Source: an uncultured Clostridia bacterium
GTDB taxonomy: Bacteria; Bacillota; Clostridia; Oscillospirales; Acutalibacteraceae
Direction of reading: 5' to 3'
DNA length: 64,000 nt
NCBI GenBank assembly: GCA_937892115.1
Contig: CALAUI010000020.1
Coordinates: 124,001 to 188,000, forward strand
Of the stretch, positions 33,854 to 41,033 are shown in pieces. Below the pieces are notes generated by a model. That model saw only the letters and a program-made list of their open reading frames with translations, was not told the origin of the DNA and made no database searches. The first letter of the stretch is position 1; each line of letters opens with the position of its first letter. Both the position numbers and the translations under genes were made by a program.

Positions 33854-34490
33854 GAAATCGGGACTCGCAATTTATACATCACACCTTGATATGAACCGCT
33901 GTTTCACAAGGGCGGTCACCCGTGCGGGCATTCCCCTCTGGTATACCGAGGGCTTCAATCCTCATCCCTATCTGAATTTCCTTCTTCCCCTTCCTCTGGG
34001 ACAGACGGGCATAAGAGAACCCATAGATATCCGCATAGAAAAGGATATGACAAAAGAGGAAATAAAGGAAAAGCTCAATGCGGTACTGCCGGGCGGTATT
34101 GAGATAGTTGACGTTACCGACCCCGTCGGGAAGGTAAACGAAGTCGTTTCATCAAAATACGTCATAGATATGTCTTTTGACACCGAAGGGGAGGCAGAGG
34201 GCTTTGCCGTCTGTGTTTCCTCAATTATGGATGAGGGCGTACTCAATGCGGAAAAGCGCTCAAAGAGAGGCATAAAAACAGTCAACCTCTGCGAGTTTGT
34301 CGATTCCTTTGAAATAAGCCAATCCGGGAATACGGTCAGAATGGAAACCGTGCTCGCTACGGGTACGGAAAAGAATCTGAATGCCAACCTGCTGGTTGAC
34401 GCGCTCTGCTCTCAGATTGCCGCGGATTACGCATCCCTGAGCATAACGAGAACGGAAATATATATAAATAACAAAAAAATATTTGAATAA
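33828..34490 (+). CDS. DUF2344 protein (TIGR03936), radical SAM partner
   Basis: 220-residue protein of the radical SAM-associated DUF2344 family: V-R-I-W-Y-K-K-S-G start, Y-T-S-H-L-D-M-N-R near residue 19 and the P-L-P-L-G-Q-T-G segment near 50. GGAGG lies 8 nt before the ATG at 33828, inside the end of the radical SAM gene. In some bacteria the two are fused, which suggests that they act together. The biochemical role is unknown. Confidence 0.9.
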   Translation: MNSVRIWYKKSGLAIYTSHLDMNRCFTRAVTRAGIPLWYTEGFNPHPYLNFLLPLPLGQTGIREPIDIRIEKDMTKEEIKEKLNAVLPGGIEIVDVTDPVGKVNEVVSSKYVIDMSFDTEGEAEGFAVCVSSIMDEGVLNAEKRSKRGIKTVNLCEFVDSFEISQSGNTVRMETVLATGTEKNLNANLLVDALCSQIAADYASLSITRTEIYINNKKIFE

Positions 34491-34503
34491 AACGAAAAAA
34501 CAC

Positions 34504-34532
34504 TTGCATTTGAAATAAACCTGTGGTATAGT
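34504..34532 (+). promoter_or_regulatory. Promoter of rplS
   Basis: -35 TTGCAT (34504-34509), exactly 17-bp spacer, -10 TATAGT (34527-34532). The leader of about 117 nt before rplS carries stem-loops. Confidence 0.75.
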
Positions 34533-34547
34533 GGTCAAGCATTTATA

Positions 34548-34635
34548 CCGTCAATAGGTGTTGCGGCACCGAAGACGGGGTTTAATATGACTATTAAAAC
34601 GGATGTTCCTCTGGCGATTGGTGTATGAACGTCTG
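34548..34635 (+). promoter_or_regulatory. Structured leader of rplS (L19 leader-like)
   Basis: Two stems precede the ribosome-binding site. The first is nested: CCGTC (34548-34552) with GACGG (34574-34578) around GGTG/CACC. The second is a 9-bp stem CGGATGTTC (34600-34608) with GAACGTCTG (34627-34635), two pairs being G-U. Autoregulatory L19 leaders are known in Firmicutes; identity with that family is inferred from position and folding only. Confidence 0.6.
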
Positions 34636-34656
34636 AAAAAAACGGAGGTTATTTCA

Positions 34657-35001
34657 ATGGATGCACTCAAGTTAATCGCACAGGATTCTCTCAAAGCAGA
34701 AATCCCCGCAGTTGAAATCGGTGATACCGTTAAGGTACACGTTAAAATCCGCGAGGGTGAAAAGGAAAGAATCCAGGTATTCGAGGGAACAGTTATCGCT
34801 CGTAGAGGTTCCGGCGTTTCCGAAACCTTCACAGTTCGCCGTATTTCCTACGGTGTAGGTGTTGAAAGAGTATTCCCCATTCATTCCCCCAACGTTGCCA
34901 AGGTTGAGCTCGTAAGACACGGTCGTGTCCGCAGAAGCAAGCTCTACTATCTTCGTGACAGAGTCGGTAAGGCAGCTAAGGTTAAGGAAGAAATCAGATA
35001 A
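34657..35001 (+). CDS. rplS: 50S ribosomal protein L19
   Basis: 114-residue large-subunit protein at the 30S-50S interface. The I-P-A-V-E-I-G-D-T-V-K-V-H and F-E-G-T-V-I-A-R-R-G-S-G-V-S-E-T-F-T-V-R-R blocks and the C-terminal R-R-S-K-L-Y-Y-L-R-D-R motif are clear. GGAGG precedes the ATG at 34657; the longer frame upstream crosses the leader stem and is rejected. It is followed by a terminator, so it is monocistronic, then by signal peptidase and rbgA, a common Clostridial order. Confidence 0.97.
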   Translation: MDALKLIAQDSLKAEIPAVEIGDTVKVHVKIREGEKERIQVFEGTVIARRGSGVSETFTVRRISYGVGVERVFPIHSPNVAKVELVRHGRVRRSKLYYLRDRVGKAAKVKEEIR

Positions 35002-35012
35002 CAAAACTTGTG

Positions 35013-35052
35013 AGGGTGTTGCAGTTTATTCAAATTGTAACATCCTTATTTT
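35013..35052 (+). terminator. Terminator of rplS
   Basis: 11-bp stem AGGGTGTTGCA (35013-35023) / TGTAACATCCT (35036-35046), two G-U pairs, followed by TATTTTT. Confidence 0.8.
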
Positions 35053-35181
35053 TGGCTTTGGGGAACTTCAGCCGAAACAAATTTCCGTAACGATGGCATC
35101 TTTTCCCTTTGCCATTCCCCGATATTATTATTTTCACAGATATTCATTATTTAACATTGCTTTTCCGAGGGAGGTGAGACG

Positions 35182-35775
35182 GTGAAAGCCGAAAGACAGA
35201 CAGAAGTCTATTACGTTATTTTCCCCAAGAAAGCCGATATGGCGCATTCGGCTCTTTTTGATATGGTCGATATCCTGAAGGGCGCTTTCGTAATCGGTTT
35301 TATGCTGTTTTTGCTTGTGTTCCGAGTCAGCGGTGTTGTGGGTTCCTCCATGAATAACACATTCATGGACGGAGACAGATTGCTTATCACCGCCATCACG
35401 ACCAATATCAAGAGAGGCGACGTCGTTATCATCTGTCAGCCCTGGGAAGACGACAAGCTGCTTGTCAAGAGAGTTGTCGGCATTGAGGGTGACACAATAG
35501 ATATTGACTTTGAAAAAGGTGAGGTCTACCGTAACGGTGAGATGCTGGACGAGCCCTATATCAGGGATTACGGCAGGGAGGGTACCGCACGCAGCGGAGA
35601 CGTCCTTTTCCCCGTGACCGTTCCCGAGGGAGAGGTTTTCGTAATGGGCGATAACCGTAACAATTCAAGGGACAGCCGATTCAAGGCAATCGGCTTTATC
35701 AAGGAAGAATATATAATGGGCAGAGCGTTTTACCGCATTTCTCCCAAAGCTACAAGGATTGAAAGGATGAAATGA
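35182..35775 (+). CDS. lepB: Signal peptidase I (first of two)
   Basis: 197-residue type I leader peptidase cleaving exported preproteins. One membrane helix (about 32-50), catalytic Ser in G-S-S-M near 57, catalytic Lys in L-V-K-R-V-V-G near 95 and G-D-N-R-N-N-S-R-D-S-R near 155. The start codon is GTG at 35182 after GGGAGGTGA. It overlaps the second signal peptidase gene by 4 nt (ATGA), so the two are translationally coupled. Confidence 0.93.
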   Translation: MKAERQTEVYYVIFPKKADMAHSALFDMVDILKGAFVIGFMLFLLVFRVSGVVGSSMNNTFMDGDRLLITAITTNIKRGDVVIICQPWEDDKLLVKRVVGIEGDTIDIDFEKGEVYRNGEMLDEPYIRDYGREGTARSGDVLFPVTVPEGEVFVMGDNRNNSRDSRFKAIGFIKEEYIMGRAFYRISPKATRIERMK

Positions 35776-36314
35776 AAATGATAAAGAGTGAAAAACTCGG
35801 CGGACTTTTTGATATAGTGTCAATTTTTGCTTCCGCTACGGTAATAGTTACGGTTGCATTTCTGGTATTTTTCCGCACGATTGCCGTTGACGGCGAATCA
35901 ATGATACAGACCCTTCAGGATAAGGACCGTCTTATCATTTCCGCCTTTGCGGACCCCGAGCCCGGCGATATCGTGGTAACCTGCCAGCCCTCTTACATTT
36001 CATATATTGAATCCACTCTTGTCAAGAGAGTGATCGCCACGGAGGGACAGACCGTGGATATAGATTTTGAGAAAGGCATCGTTTACGTTGACGGCGAAGC
36101 CCTTGACGAGCCCTATACCAACACCCCCACCAACCGTGAGGAGGGTATGCCCTTCCCCATAGTCGTTCCCGAGGGACACATTTTCGTAATGGGCGATAAC
36201 CGAAACGGCTCAAGCGACAGCCGTGATATCAGAATAGGTACAATCAGGACCGAGTACGTTCTCGGAAAGGCACTTTTCAGAATTATGCCTTTCGGAAAGT
36301 TTAAGATAGGTTAA
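35772..36314 (+). CDS. lepB: Signal peptidase I (second of two)
   Basis: 180-residue paralog of the preceding gene. Membrane helix about 13-35, catalytic Ser in D-G-E-S-M near 43, Lys in L-V-K-R-V-I-A near 83, and G-D-N-R-N-G-S-S-D-S-R near 147. The pair shares the I-D-F-E-K-G-x-V-Y segment, pointing to tandem duplication with divergence. Both keep full Ser-Lys dyads, so both should be active; different substrate preference is possible but not shown. Confidence 0.93.
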   Translation: MKMIKSEKLGGLFDIVSIFASATVIVTVAFLVFFRTIAVDGESMIQTLQDKDRLIISAFADPEPGDIVVTCQPSYISYIESTLVKRVIATEGQTVDIDFEKGIVYVDGEALDEPYTNTPTNREEGMPFPIVVPEGHIFVMGDNRNGSSDSRDIRIGTIRTEYVLGKALFRIMPFGKFKIG

Positions 36315-36317
36315 AGC

Positions 36318-37169
36318 ATGAATGAAAAAATGACAGTTCAGTGGTTTCCCGGCCACATGGCAAAAACAAGGCGGCTTATCAAGGAAAGTCTGCCCCTTGT
36401 TGATGCGGTATGTGAAATAGTGGATGCCCGTCTGCCCGAAAGCAGCAGAAACCCCGAAATTGATGAAATAGTCGGCTCAAAGCCGAGAATAATCCTGCTC
36501 AATAAGGCAGACCTTGCAGACGATAAGGCAACAGCCGACAGGATAAAGAAATTTGCCGAAGCAGGCATAAAGGCGCTTCCCGTTGACTGCCGGAGCGGTA
36601 AGGGACTGGAAAAATTCCAGCCCGCCGTCAAAGAGGTGCTGAAGGATAAGATTCAGGCCAATATTGACAGAGGGATGGGCGGAAAGACCCTGCGCGTAAT
36701 GGTAGTCGGCATTCCCAATACCGGCAAATCCTCCTTCATCAACCGTATGGCGGGAGGAGTAAAGGCAAAGGTTGCCGATAAGCCCGGCGTAACGAGAGGA
36801 AATCAATGGTTCAATATCGGGCAGGGCATTGAGCTGCTCGACACTCCCGGTGTGCTGTGGCCCAAATTTGAAGACCCCGAGGTGGGCTTCAAGCTTACCT
36901 TCATCGGCTCGGTAAAGGACGACATCCTTGATATTCAGGAAATTGCCGTCAGACTTCTTCTCGTAATGCAGAAGAATTATCCCGACCGTCTTGAAGCAAG
37001 ATATAAAATAAGTGATTTTGAAGACCTTGAGCCCTATGAATTGCTTGAGCTTATCGCCCGCAAGCGCGGAATGCTGCTCAGGAAGGGCGAATACGATACC
37101 GAAAGGGCGGCGGTCATGCTCCTTGACGAATACCGCGGGGGCAAGCTGGGCAAAATCACACTTGACTGA
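36318..37169 (+). CDS. rbgA: Ribosome biogenesis GTPase RbgA (YlqF)
   Basis: 283-residue circularly permuted GTPase needed for late 50S assembly. Motif order is G4 (N-K-A-D near residue 58), then G1 (G-I-P-N-T-G-K-S-S near 130), then D-T-P-G near 178. The N-terminal W-F-P-G-H-M-A-K-T-R-R sequence is typical. The ribosome-binding site is weak (AGG). The run continues with capA-like, rnhB and yraN genes; rnhB next to rbgA is a frequent Bacillota pairing. Confidence 0.95.
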   Translation: MNEKMTVQWFPGHMAKTRRLIKESLPLVDAVCEIVDARLPESSRNPEIDEIVGSKPRIILLNKADLADDKATADRIKKFAEAGIKALPVDCRSGKGLEKFQPAVKEVLKDKIQANIDRGMGGKTLRVMVVGIPNTGKSSFINRMAGGVKAKVADKPGVTRGNQWFNIGQGIELLDTPGVLWPKFEDPEVGFKLTFIGSVKDDILDIQEIAVRLLLVMQKNYPDRLEARYKISDFEDLEPYELLELIARKRGMLLRKGEYDTERAAVMLLDEYRGGKLGKITLD

Positions 37170-37192
37170 TAACAGAGAAAGGAGATACGGTA

Positions 37193-38329
37193 ATGAGAAA
37201 AATAATGGGTTTTTTTCTTGCGGCAGTATTGTTCCTTGATACGGTCAGCGTCGGAGTAATCGTTTACACAAGAGCAAAAGAGCTTTCCAGGCAGGGTGAG
37301 GATGACGTTTACGCCAGAGCCACGGTCGCGGCAATGGGCAACAACCTCATCAGCGACGAAATGAACAGACAGGCAAGCGAAAGAAGCTCCGGCGAGGGCT
37401 ACGACTATAAATTCTTTTACGAAGGCATATCCGGTGAAATGGCGGGTAAGGATATCGCTTTGCTCACCCTTGAATCCGTAATGTCTTCAGACCATGAGGT
37501 TACGGGCGGCAGTCTTCTGAATGCTCCCGACGAATTGGCGGATACCCTTACGGCGCTCGGAGTAAACGTGGTAAATCTCGCGTCACCTCACGTGCTTGAC
37601 TACGGCGAAAAGGGGCTTGAAAACACTCTTGCCTGCTGGGCAAAGAAAAGTGTTTCAACATTGGGCGCATACAAGAAATCAAAGGACGGTCTCAAGCCCG
37701 TTATCCGCAGCGTGAACGGAATAAAAATCGGCTTTGTCGGATACACGGAAAAGTCGGACGGTCTCAGCGGCAGCTCAAAATTTGCGGTAATGAATCCTCA
37801 GGCGGAAACAGCCGTCAGAGACCTTATAACCGAAACCAAGGCGAAGGCGGACGTGGTTATCGTCTGCGCCAACTGGGGCGAGGAATTCAGCACCGAAATA
37901 ACCGAAAAGCAGAGAGAAAGCGCACAGAAGCTTTCCGACTGGGGAGCCGACGTTGTCGTAGGCACCTTCCCCAGAGTAATTCAGCCCATAGAATATATCG
38001 TCAGAGAGGACGGAACGAAAACTCTCGTGGCATATTCCCTCGGCAATCTTATTTCCACGGGAGGCAGTCCCGAATCTCTTTTGGGCGGAATACTTGAATT
38101 TGATATCGTGCGCAAGACCTCAAAATCCGCGGCGGAAATCAAAAATGTCAGAATCAAGGGTGTTATCACTCACTACGGCGAGAATATGACCAAAATCAGA
38201 AGCTATATGCTTTCCGATTATAACGAAGAGCTGGCATCGGGACACGCTCTTTACGGCGAAACCGAATGGAATGACCAGTGGCTCAAAGGATTATTTGAAA
38301 AAACCTTTGCCGGTGAATTCAGAGGGTAG
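37193..38329 (+). CDS. CapA-family protein with degenerate active site
   Basis: 378-residue CapA/PGA-synthesis-type phosphoesterase fold with an N-terminal membrane anchor (about 4-25). The scaffold is intact, but usual key residues differ: A-S-P-H-V-L-D-Y-G where A-N-N-H is common, A-N-W-G-E-E-F where H-W-G is common, and G-T-F-P-R-V-I-Q where G-H-x-P-H is common. It keeps T-L-E-S in place of N-L-E. These losses suggest a non-catalytic or altered surface protein. It sits between rbgA and rnhB with an AAAGGAG site; its function is unknown. Confidence 0.8.
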   Translation: MRKIMGFFLAAVLFLDTVSVGVIVYTRAKELSRQGEDDVYARATVAAMGNNLISDEMNRQASERSSGEGYDYKFFYEGISGEMAGKDIALLTLESVMSSDHEVTGGSLLNAPDELADTLTALGVNVVNLASPHVLDYGEKGLENTLACWAKKSVSTLGAYKKSKDGLKPVIRSVNGIKIGFVGYTEKSDGLSGSSKFAVMNPQAETAVRDLITETKAKADVVIVCANWGEEFSTEITEKQRESAQKLSDWGADVVVGTFPRVIQPIEYIVREDGTKTLVAYSLGNLISTGGSPESLLGGILEFDIVRKTSKSAAEIKNVRIKGVITHYGENMTKIRSYMLSDYNEELASGHALYGETEWNDQWLKGLFEKTFAGEFRG

Positions 38330-38332
38330 TAT

Positions 38333-38932
38333 ATGGAATATAATTATGAAATTTCCGCAGGCGAAAAGGGATATAAATCAATATGCGGCATAGACGAGGC
38401 AGGCAGAGGCCCTCTTGCGGGTCCCGTTTATGCGGCGGCGGTAATTCTGCCCGCAGGTCTTGAAATTCCCGGTCTGAACGATTCAAAAAAGCTGACGGAA
38501 AAAAAGAGGGAAGAGCTTTTTGATATCATAACGGAAAAAGCAGTTTCATATTCAATCGCTTTTGCTACCGCAAAGGAAATAGACGAAATAAATATTTTGC
38601 AGGCAACCTTCCTTGCAATGAGAAGGGCTCAGGAGGGCTTGAATATCCCCGCCGACTACGCTCTTATAGACGGCAACAGAATGCCTCCCCTCGCCATTGA
38701 CGGCGAAACAATCATCAAGGGAGATGCAAAAAGCCCCTCCGTCGCCGCGGCATCGATTCTTGCCAAGGTTAGCAGGGACAGATATATGTATGAGCTCGAT
38801 AAGCAGTATCCGCAGTATTGCTTTGCTCAGCATAAGGGCTATGGCACGAAGCTTCACTATGAATGTATTGAAAAATACGGCATTTCGGAGCATCACCGTC
38901 TGACGTTCCTTAAAAACATAATCAACAAGTGA
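38333..38932 (+). CDS. rnhB: Ribonuclease HII
   Basis: 199-residue enzyme removing ribonucleotides from RNA-DNA hybrids. C-G-I-D-E-A-G-R-G-P-L-A-G-P-V near residue 18 carries the first catalytic Asp and Glu, D-G-N near 113 the second Asp, and a later acidic residue follows A-S-I-L-A-K-V-S-R-D. Normal length. It starts 3 nt after the CapA-like gene and is followed after 1 nt by yraN. Confidence 0.95.
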   Translation: MEYNYEISAGEKGYKSICGIDEAGRGPLAGPVYAAAVILPAGLEIPGLNDSKKLTEKKREELFDIITEKAVSYSIAFATAKEIDEINILQATFLAMRRAQEGLNIPADYALIDGNRMPPLAIDGETIIKGDAKSPSVAAASILAKVSRDRYMYELDKQYPQYCFAQHKGYGTKLHYECIEKYGISEHHRLTFLKNIINK

Positions 38933-38933
38933 T

Positions 38934-39287
38934 ATGATAAAGAATAAATCGGGTGTCTGGGGCGAAATTTACGCCGCAAGATACTTAAGGGATAACAAAT
39001 ACAGGATAATCACCTCAAACTATGTATGCCGTTTCGGCGAGCTTGATCTGGTTGCTCTCAAAGACAAAACGCTGTGTGTGGTTGAAGTCAAGACCAGAGA
39101 AGAAAACACCTCCGTCAGACCCATGGAGGCGGTTGACGAAAACAAGCAGGAGAAAATCACAATGGCGGCAAACAACTTCCTGCGTTATACGAAGCTTGAC
39201 TATCCGATAAGATTTGACGTGTGCGAGGTGTATCTTGATTCGGATTATAAGCCGGTAAAAATCAATTACATTGAAAATGCTTTCTGA
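38934..39287 (+). CDS. yraN: UPF0102 endonuclease-like protein YraN
   Basis: 117-residue protein with a restriction-endonuclease-like core: G-E-x-Y-A-A-R-Y-L start, F-G-E-L-D-L-V-A near residue 34 and V-V-E-V-K-T-R near 48, giving the E-D-E-x-K site. The function in cells is unproven. It directly follows rnhB, the usual Bacillota position, and shares its translation. Confidence 0.93.
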   Translation: MIKNKSGVWGEIYAARYLRDNKYRIITSNYVCRFGELDLVALKDKTLCVVEVKTREENTSVRPMEAVDENKQEKITMAANNFLRYTKLDYPIRFDVCEVYLDSDYKPVKINYIENAF

Positions 39288-39304
39288 AAGGGGGAACGCA
39301 AACT

Positions 39305-39802
39305 TTGGAGTCCGCAGTAAACAGCATAATCGGCTTCTTTACGGATACGACCCCGAAGGAGCTTATAGTTTTTCTCGTTTCTCTCTTGCCCGTTCTTGAA
39401 TGCAGAGGCGGTATGCTTGCCGCAAAGCTGCTCGGAGTAAAGCTCTGGAAAGCGTTTATTATATGCTACGCGGGAAATATCGTTCCCATACCCTTCATTC
39501 TGCTTTTTGTCAGAAAGATTTTCAGATTTCTCGGTAAATTTGAATGGTCAAAGAAGCTTGTTGACAAATTCGTAAGCCGTTCCCTTAAAAAAGGGGATAA
39601 GGTGGTCAGATACAAGGGCTGGGGTCTGCTCCTTTTTGTGTCGATTCCTCTGCCGGGTACTGGCGGCTGGACGGGCGCCGTGCTTGCGGATATACTTGAC
39701 CTGAGATTCAAATATTCCCTGCCCATAATTGCCGTTGGCGTATTTATAGCAGACCTTATCATGACGGCTCTGTCTTACGGCCTGCTGGGGCTTGTGATAT
39801 AA
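39305..39802 (+). CDS. COG2426 small multidrug export-like membrane protein
   Basis: 165-residue membrane protein with four or five helices. The L-P-V-L-E-C-R-G-G-M-L-A-A block near residue 28 and the G-N-I-V-P-I-P-F segment near 57 mark the Sm_multidrug_ex (COG2426) family, whose real substrate is unknown. Start codon TTG at 39305 after AAGGGGG. It ends in a bidirectional terminator that once probably served both this gene and the convergent xylulokinase gene. Confidence 0.85.
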   Translation: MESAVNSIIGFFTDTTPKELIVFLVSLLPVLECRGGMLAAKLLGVKLWKAFIICYAGNIVPIPFILLFVRKIFRFLGKFEWSKKLVDKFVSRSLKKGDKVVRYKGWGLLLFVSIPLPGTGGWTGAVLADILDLRFKYSLPIIAVGVFIADLIMTALSYGLLGLVI

Positions 39803-39838
39803 AAAATCGGCATCCCGTCGGGATGCCGTTCTTTATTT
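39797..39838. terminator. Terminator, left copy of the 42-bp direct repeat
   Basis: GGCATCCC-GTC-GGGATGCC hairpin flanked by an A-run and a T-run, so it works on both strands. All 42 bases recur at 40992-41033. Confidence 0.85.
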
Positions 39839-39851
39839 TGTCGGAATTAAA

Positions 39852-40628
39852 TTATGCCTCAACTTCAGCGAGCAAATCGCTGAAATTGTCACTCGCAATG
39901 GTGAAATGATAGCTGTGAATAGTATTATCGTTTTCATAGAGGAAAACGCTTATATTGCCCAGTTTGACGGCGTCAAGCAATGCTTGAGTATCATCAATCC
40001 AAAGGCGGTCGCCATCACTGCCGATGTGAGCAGGTATTTCTTTAACATCACCATTTGCGCCTTTAATTTTTACGGTATATTTTTCAGAACGACTGTAGCT
40101 GTTTTTCAGCTGGCTTCTTCCATAATCATATACGAAGAATGCAAATTGTTCCCGATAATCATACAATACTCTTACAAGGCAAGATGAGTCTGTGGTGGCT
40201 GAGTTGCTGAATGTTCCATAAAAGTCTCCTTCAATGTACCACTCAGCTTCCACTTTTTCTTGAAAATCATCAACATAATGGTCTAAAAACCAAGTGGAAG
40301 AAGCTTTTTCTGTTGTTGTTTCGGTTGTAGCTTCCGTTGTTGTTTCAGTAGATGTATTTGTATTGTCTACTACAGAAACAGTAATTTGTGGTGATGATTT
40401 GTCTTTTTTTGAATTTGATATTGCTATAATCGCAATTAGTAAAACAATTATAGCAGCAATGATAATTATTTTTTTCTTTGACTTCTTTTTTTGGGGGATT
40501 GGTTGGTCAATTACAATGTTTTCGGTTGAATTAGCCTCGTTGCTAACATTTTCAGAGGATAATTCTGCTCCGCATTCAGAGCAAAATTTTGTTGAATCAG
40601 TTTCTTTACCGCATTTTGGACAATTCAT
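39852..40628 (-). CDS. Zinc-ribbon membrane protein, unknown function
   Basis: 258-residue protein: N-terminal zinc ribbon C-P-K-C-G-K ... C-S-E-C-G (residues 3-19), a Lys-rich stretch, one membrane helix (about 53-70), a Thr-rich linker, and an extracellular domain of about 140 residues with no recognised motif. The ribbon faces the cytoplasm and the C-terminal domain the outside. The perfect TTGACA-17-TATAAT promoter upstream and the adjacent divergent regulator suggest tight control. The gene is AT-rich compared with its neighbours, a sign of transfer. Confidence 0.83.
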   Translation of the reverse strand: MNCPKCGKETDSTKFCSECGAELSSENVSNEANSTENIVIDQPIPQKKKSKKKIIIIAAIIVLLIAIIAISNSKKDKSSPQITVSVVDNTNTSTETTTEATTETTTEKASSTWFLDHYVDDFQEKVEAEWYIEGDFYGTFSNSATTDSSCLVRVLYDYREQFAFFVYDYGRSQLKNSYSRSEKYTVKIKGANGDVKEIPAHIGSDGDRLWIDDTQALLDAVKLGNISVFLYENDNTIHSYHFTIASDNFSDLLAEVEA

Positions 40629-40680
40629 AGAGTAATCCCTTCCTTATTTATTTTCCGATTCTTAATGTTCGGATATGAAA

Positions 40681-40709
40681 ATTATACTCAAATATTGAGT
40701 AAATGTCAA
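40681..40709 (-). promoter_or_regulatory. Consensus promoter of the zinc-ribbon gene
   Basis: Minus-strand -35 TTGACA (40704-40709), 17-bp spacer, -10 TATAAT (40681-40686): a perfect sigma-A promoter. One operator copy lies within the spacer and edges of this promoter. Confidence 0.85.
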
Positions 40710-40726
40710 TACTCATAGTCTGAGTA
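40685..40726. promoter_or_regulatory. Two identical operators TACTCA-N5-TGAGTA
   Basis: Sites at 40685-40701 and 40710-40726, centres 25 bp apart, in the divergent gap between the zinc-ribbon gene and the Xre gene. The first lies between the -35 and -10 boxes of the minus-strand promoter; the second touches the TATAAT (40725-40730) of the + strand gene. The likely ligand is the adjacent HTH protein. Confidence 0.78.
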
Positions 40727-40752
40727 TAATAAAATATCACGTGGGTGATATT

Positions 40753-40977
40753 ATGGATTATATTGACAGGTTGATAGTGGAAAGAATAGATAGAGATTTA
40801 TCCCAAAAAGATGTTGCTAAAATTATAGAAAAATCACAGCAGGGTTATGACCATATAGAAAAAAGAAGGGCAAAACTGACAATAGAAGATTTTTTGAAAC
40901 TTTGTGAATATTACAATGTTGATCCAAATTATTTCCTTGGTATATCCAACGAGAAAAATCCTTTGAATTTGAAATGA
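40753..40977 (+). CDS. Xre-family HTH transcriptional regulator
   Basis: 74-residue single-domain Xre/Cro-type repressor: D-L-S-Q-K-D-V-A-K-I-I near residue 13 and the recognition helix S-Q-Q-G-Y-D-H-I-E-K near 28, ending L-C-E-Y-Y-N-V-D-P-N-Y-F-L-G. The frame extends 4 codons upstream, but GGGTGATATT serves as the ribosome-binding site for the ATG at 40753. It is divergent from the zinc-ribbon gene, with paired operators between them, so it probably represses both. Confidence 0.88.
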   Translation: MDYIDRLIVERIDRDLSQKDVAKIIEKSQQGYDHIEKRRAKLTIEDFLKLCEYYNVDPNYFLGISNEKNPLNLK

Positions 40978-40991
40978 ATTTATATGTTGTA

Positions 40992-41033
40992 ATATAAAAA
41001 ATCGGCATCCCGTCGGGATGCCGTTCTTTATTT
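40992..41033. terminator. Terminator, right copy of the 42-bp direct repeat
   Basis: Identical in all 42 bases to 39797-39838. It serves the xylulokinase gene on the minus strand and the Xre gene on the + strand, and it touches the xylB stop codon. Confidence 0.85.

Larger units (their letters stand above)
39797..41033. mobile_element. AT-rich islet between 42-bp direct repeats
   Basis: A segment of about 1.2 kb holding a zinc-ribbon membrane protein and an Xre-type regulator lies between two identical 42-bp copies of a terminator (39797-39838, 40992-41033). Without it, the COG2426 gene and xylulokinase would be convergent around one shared terminator. Base composition and codon use inside are clearly more AT-rich than outside. 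No transposase or integrase is present; insertion by recombination at the terminator is inferred. Confidence 0.65.
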
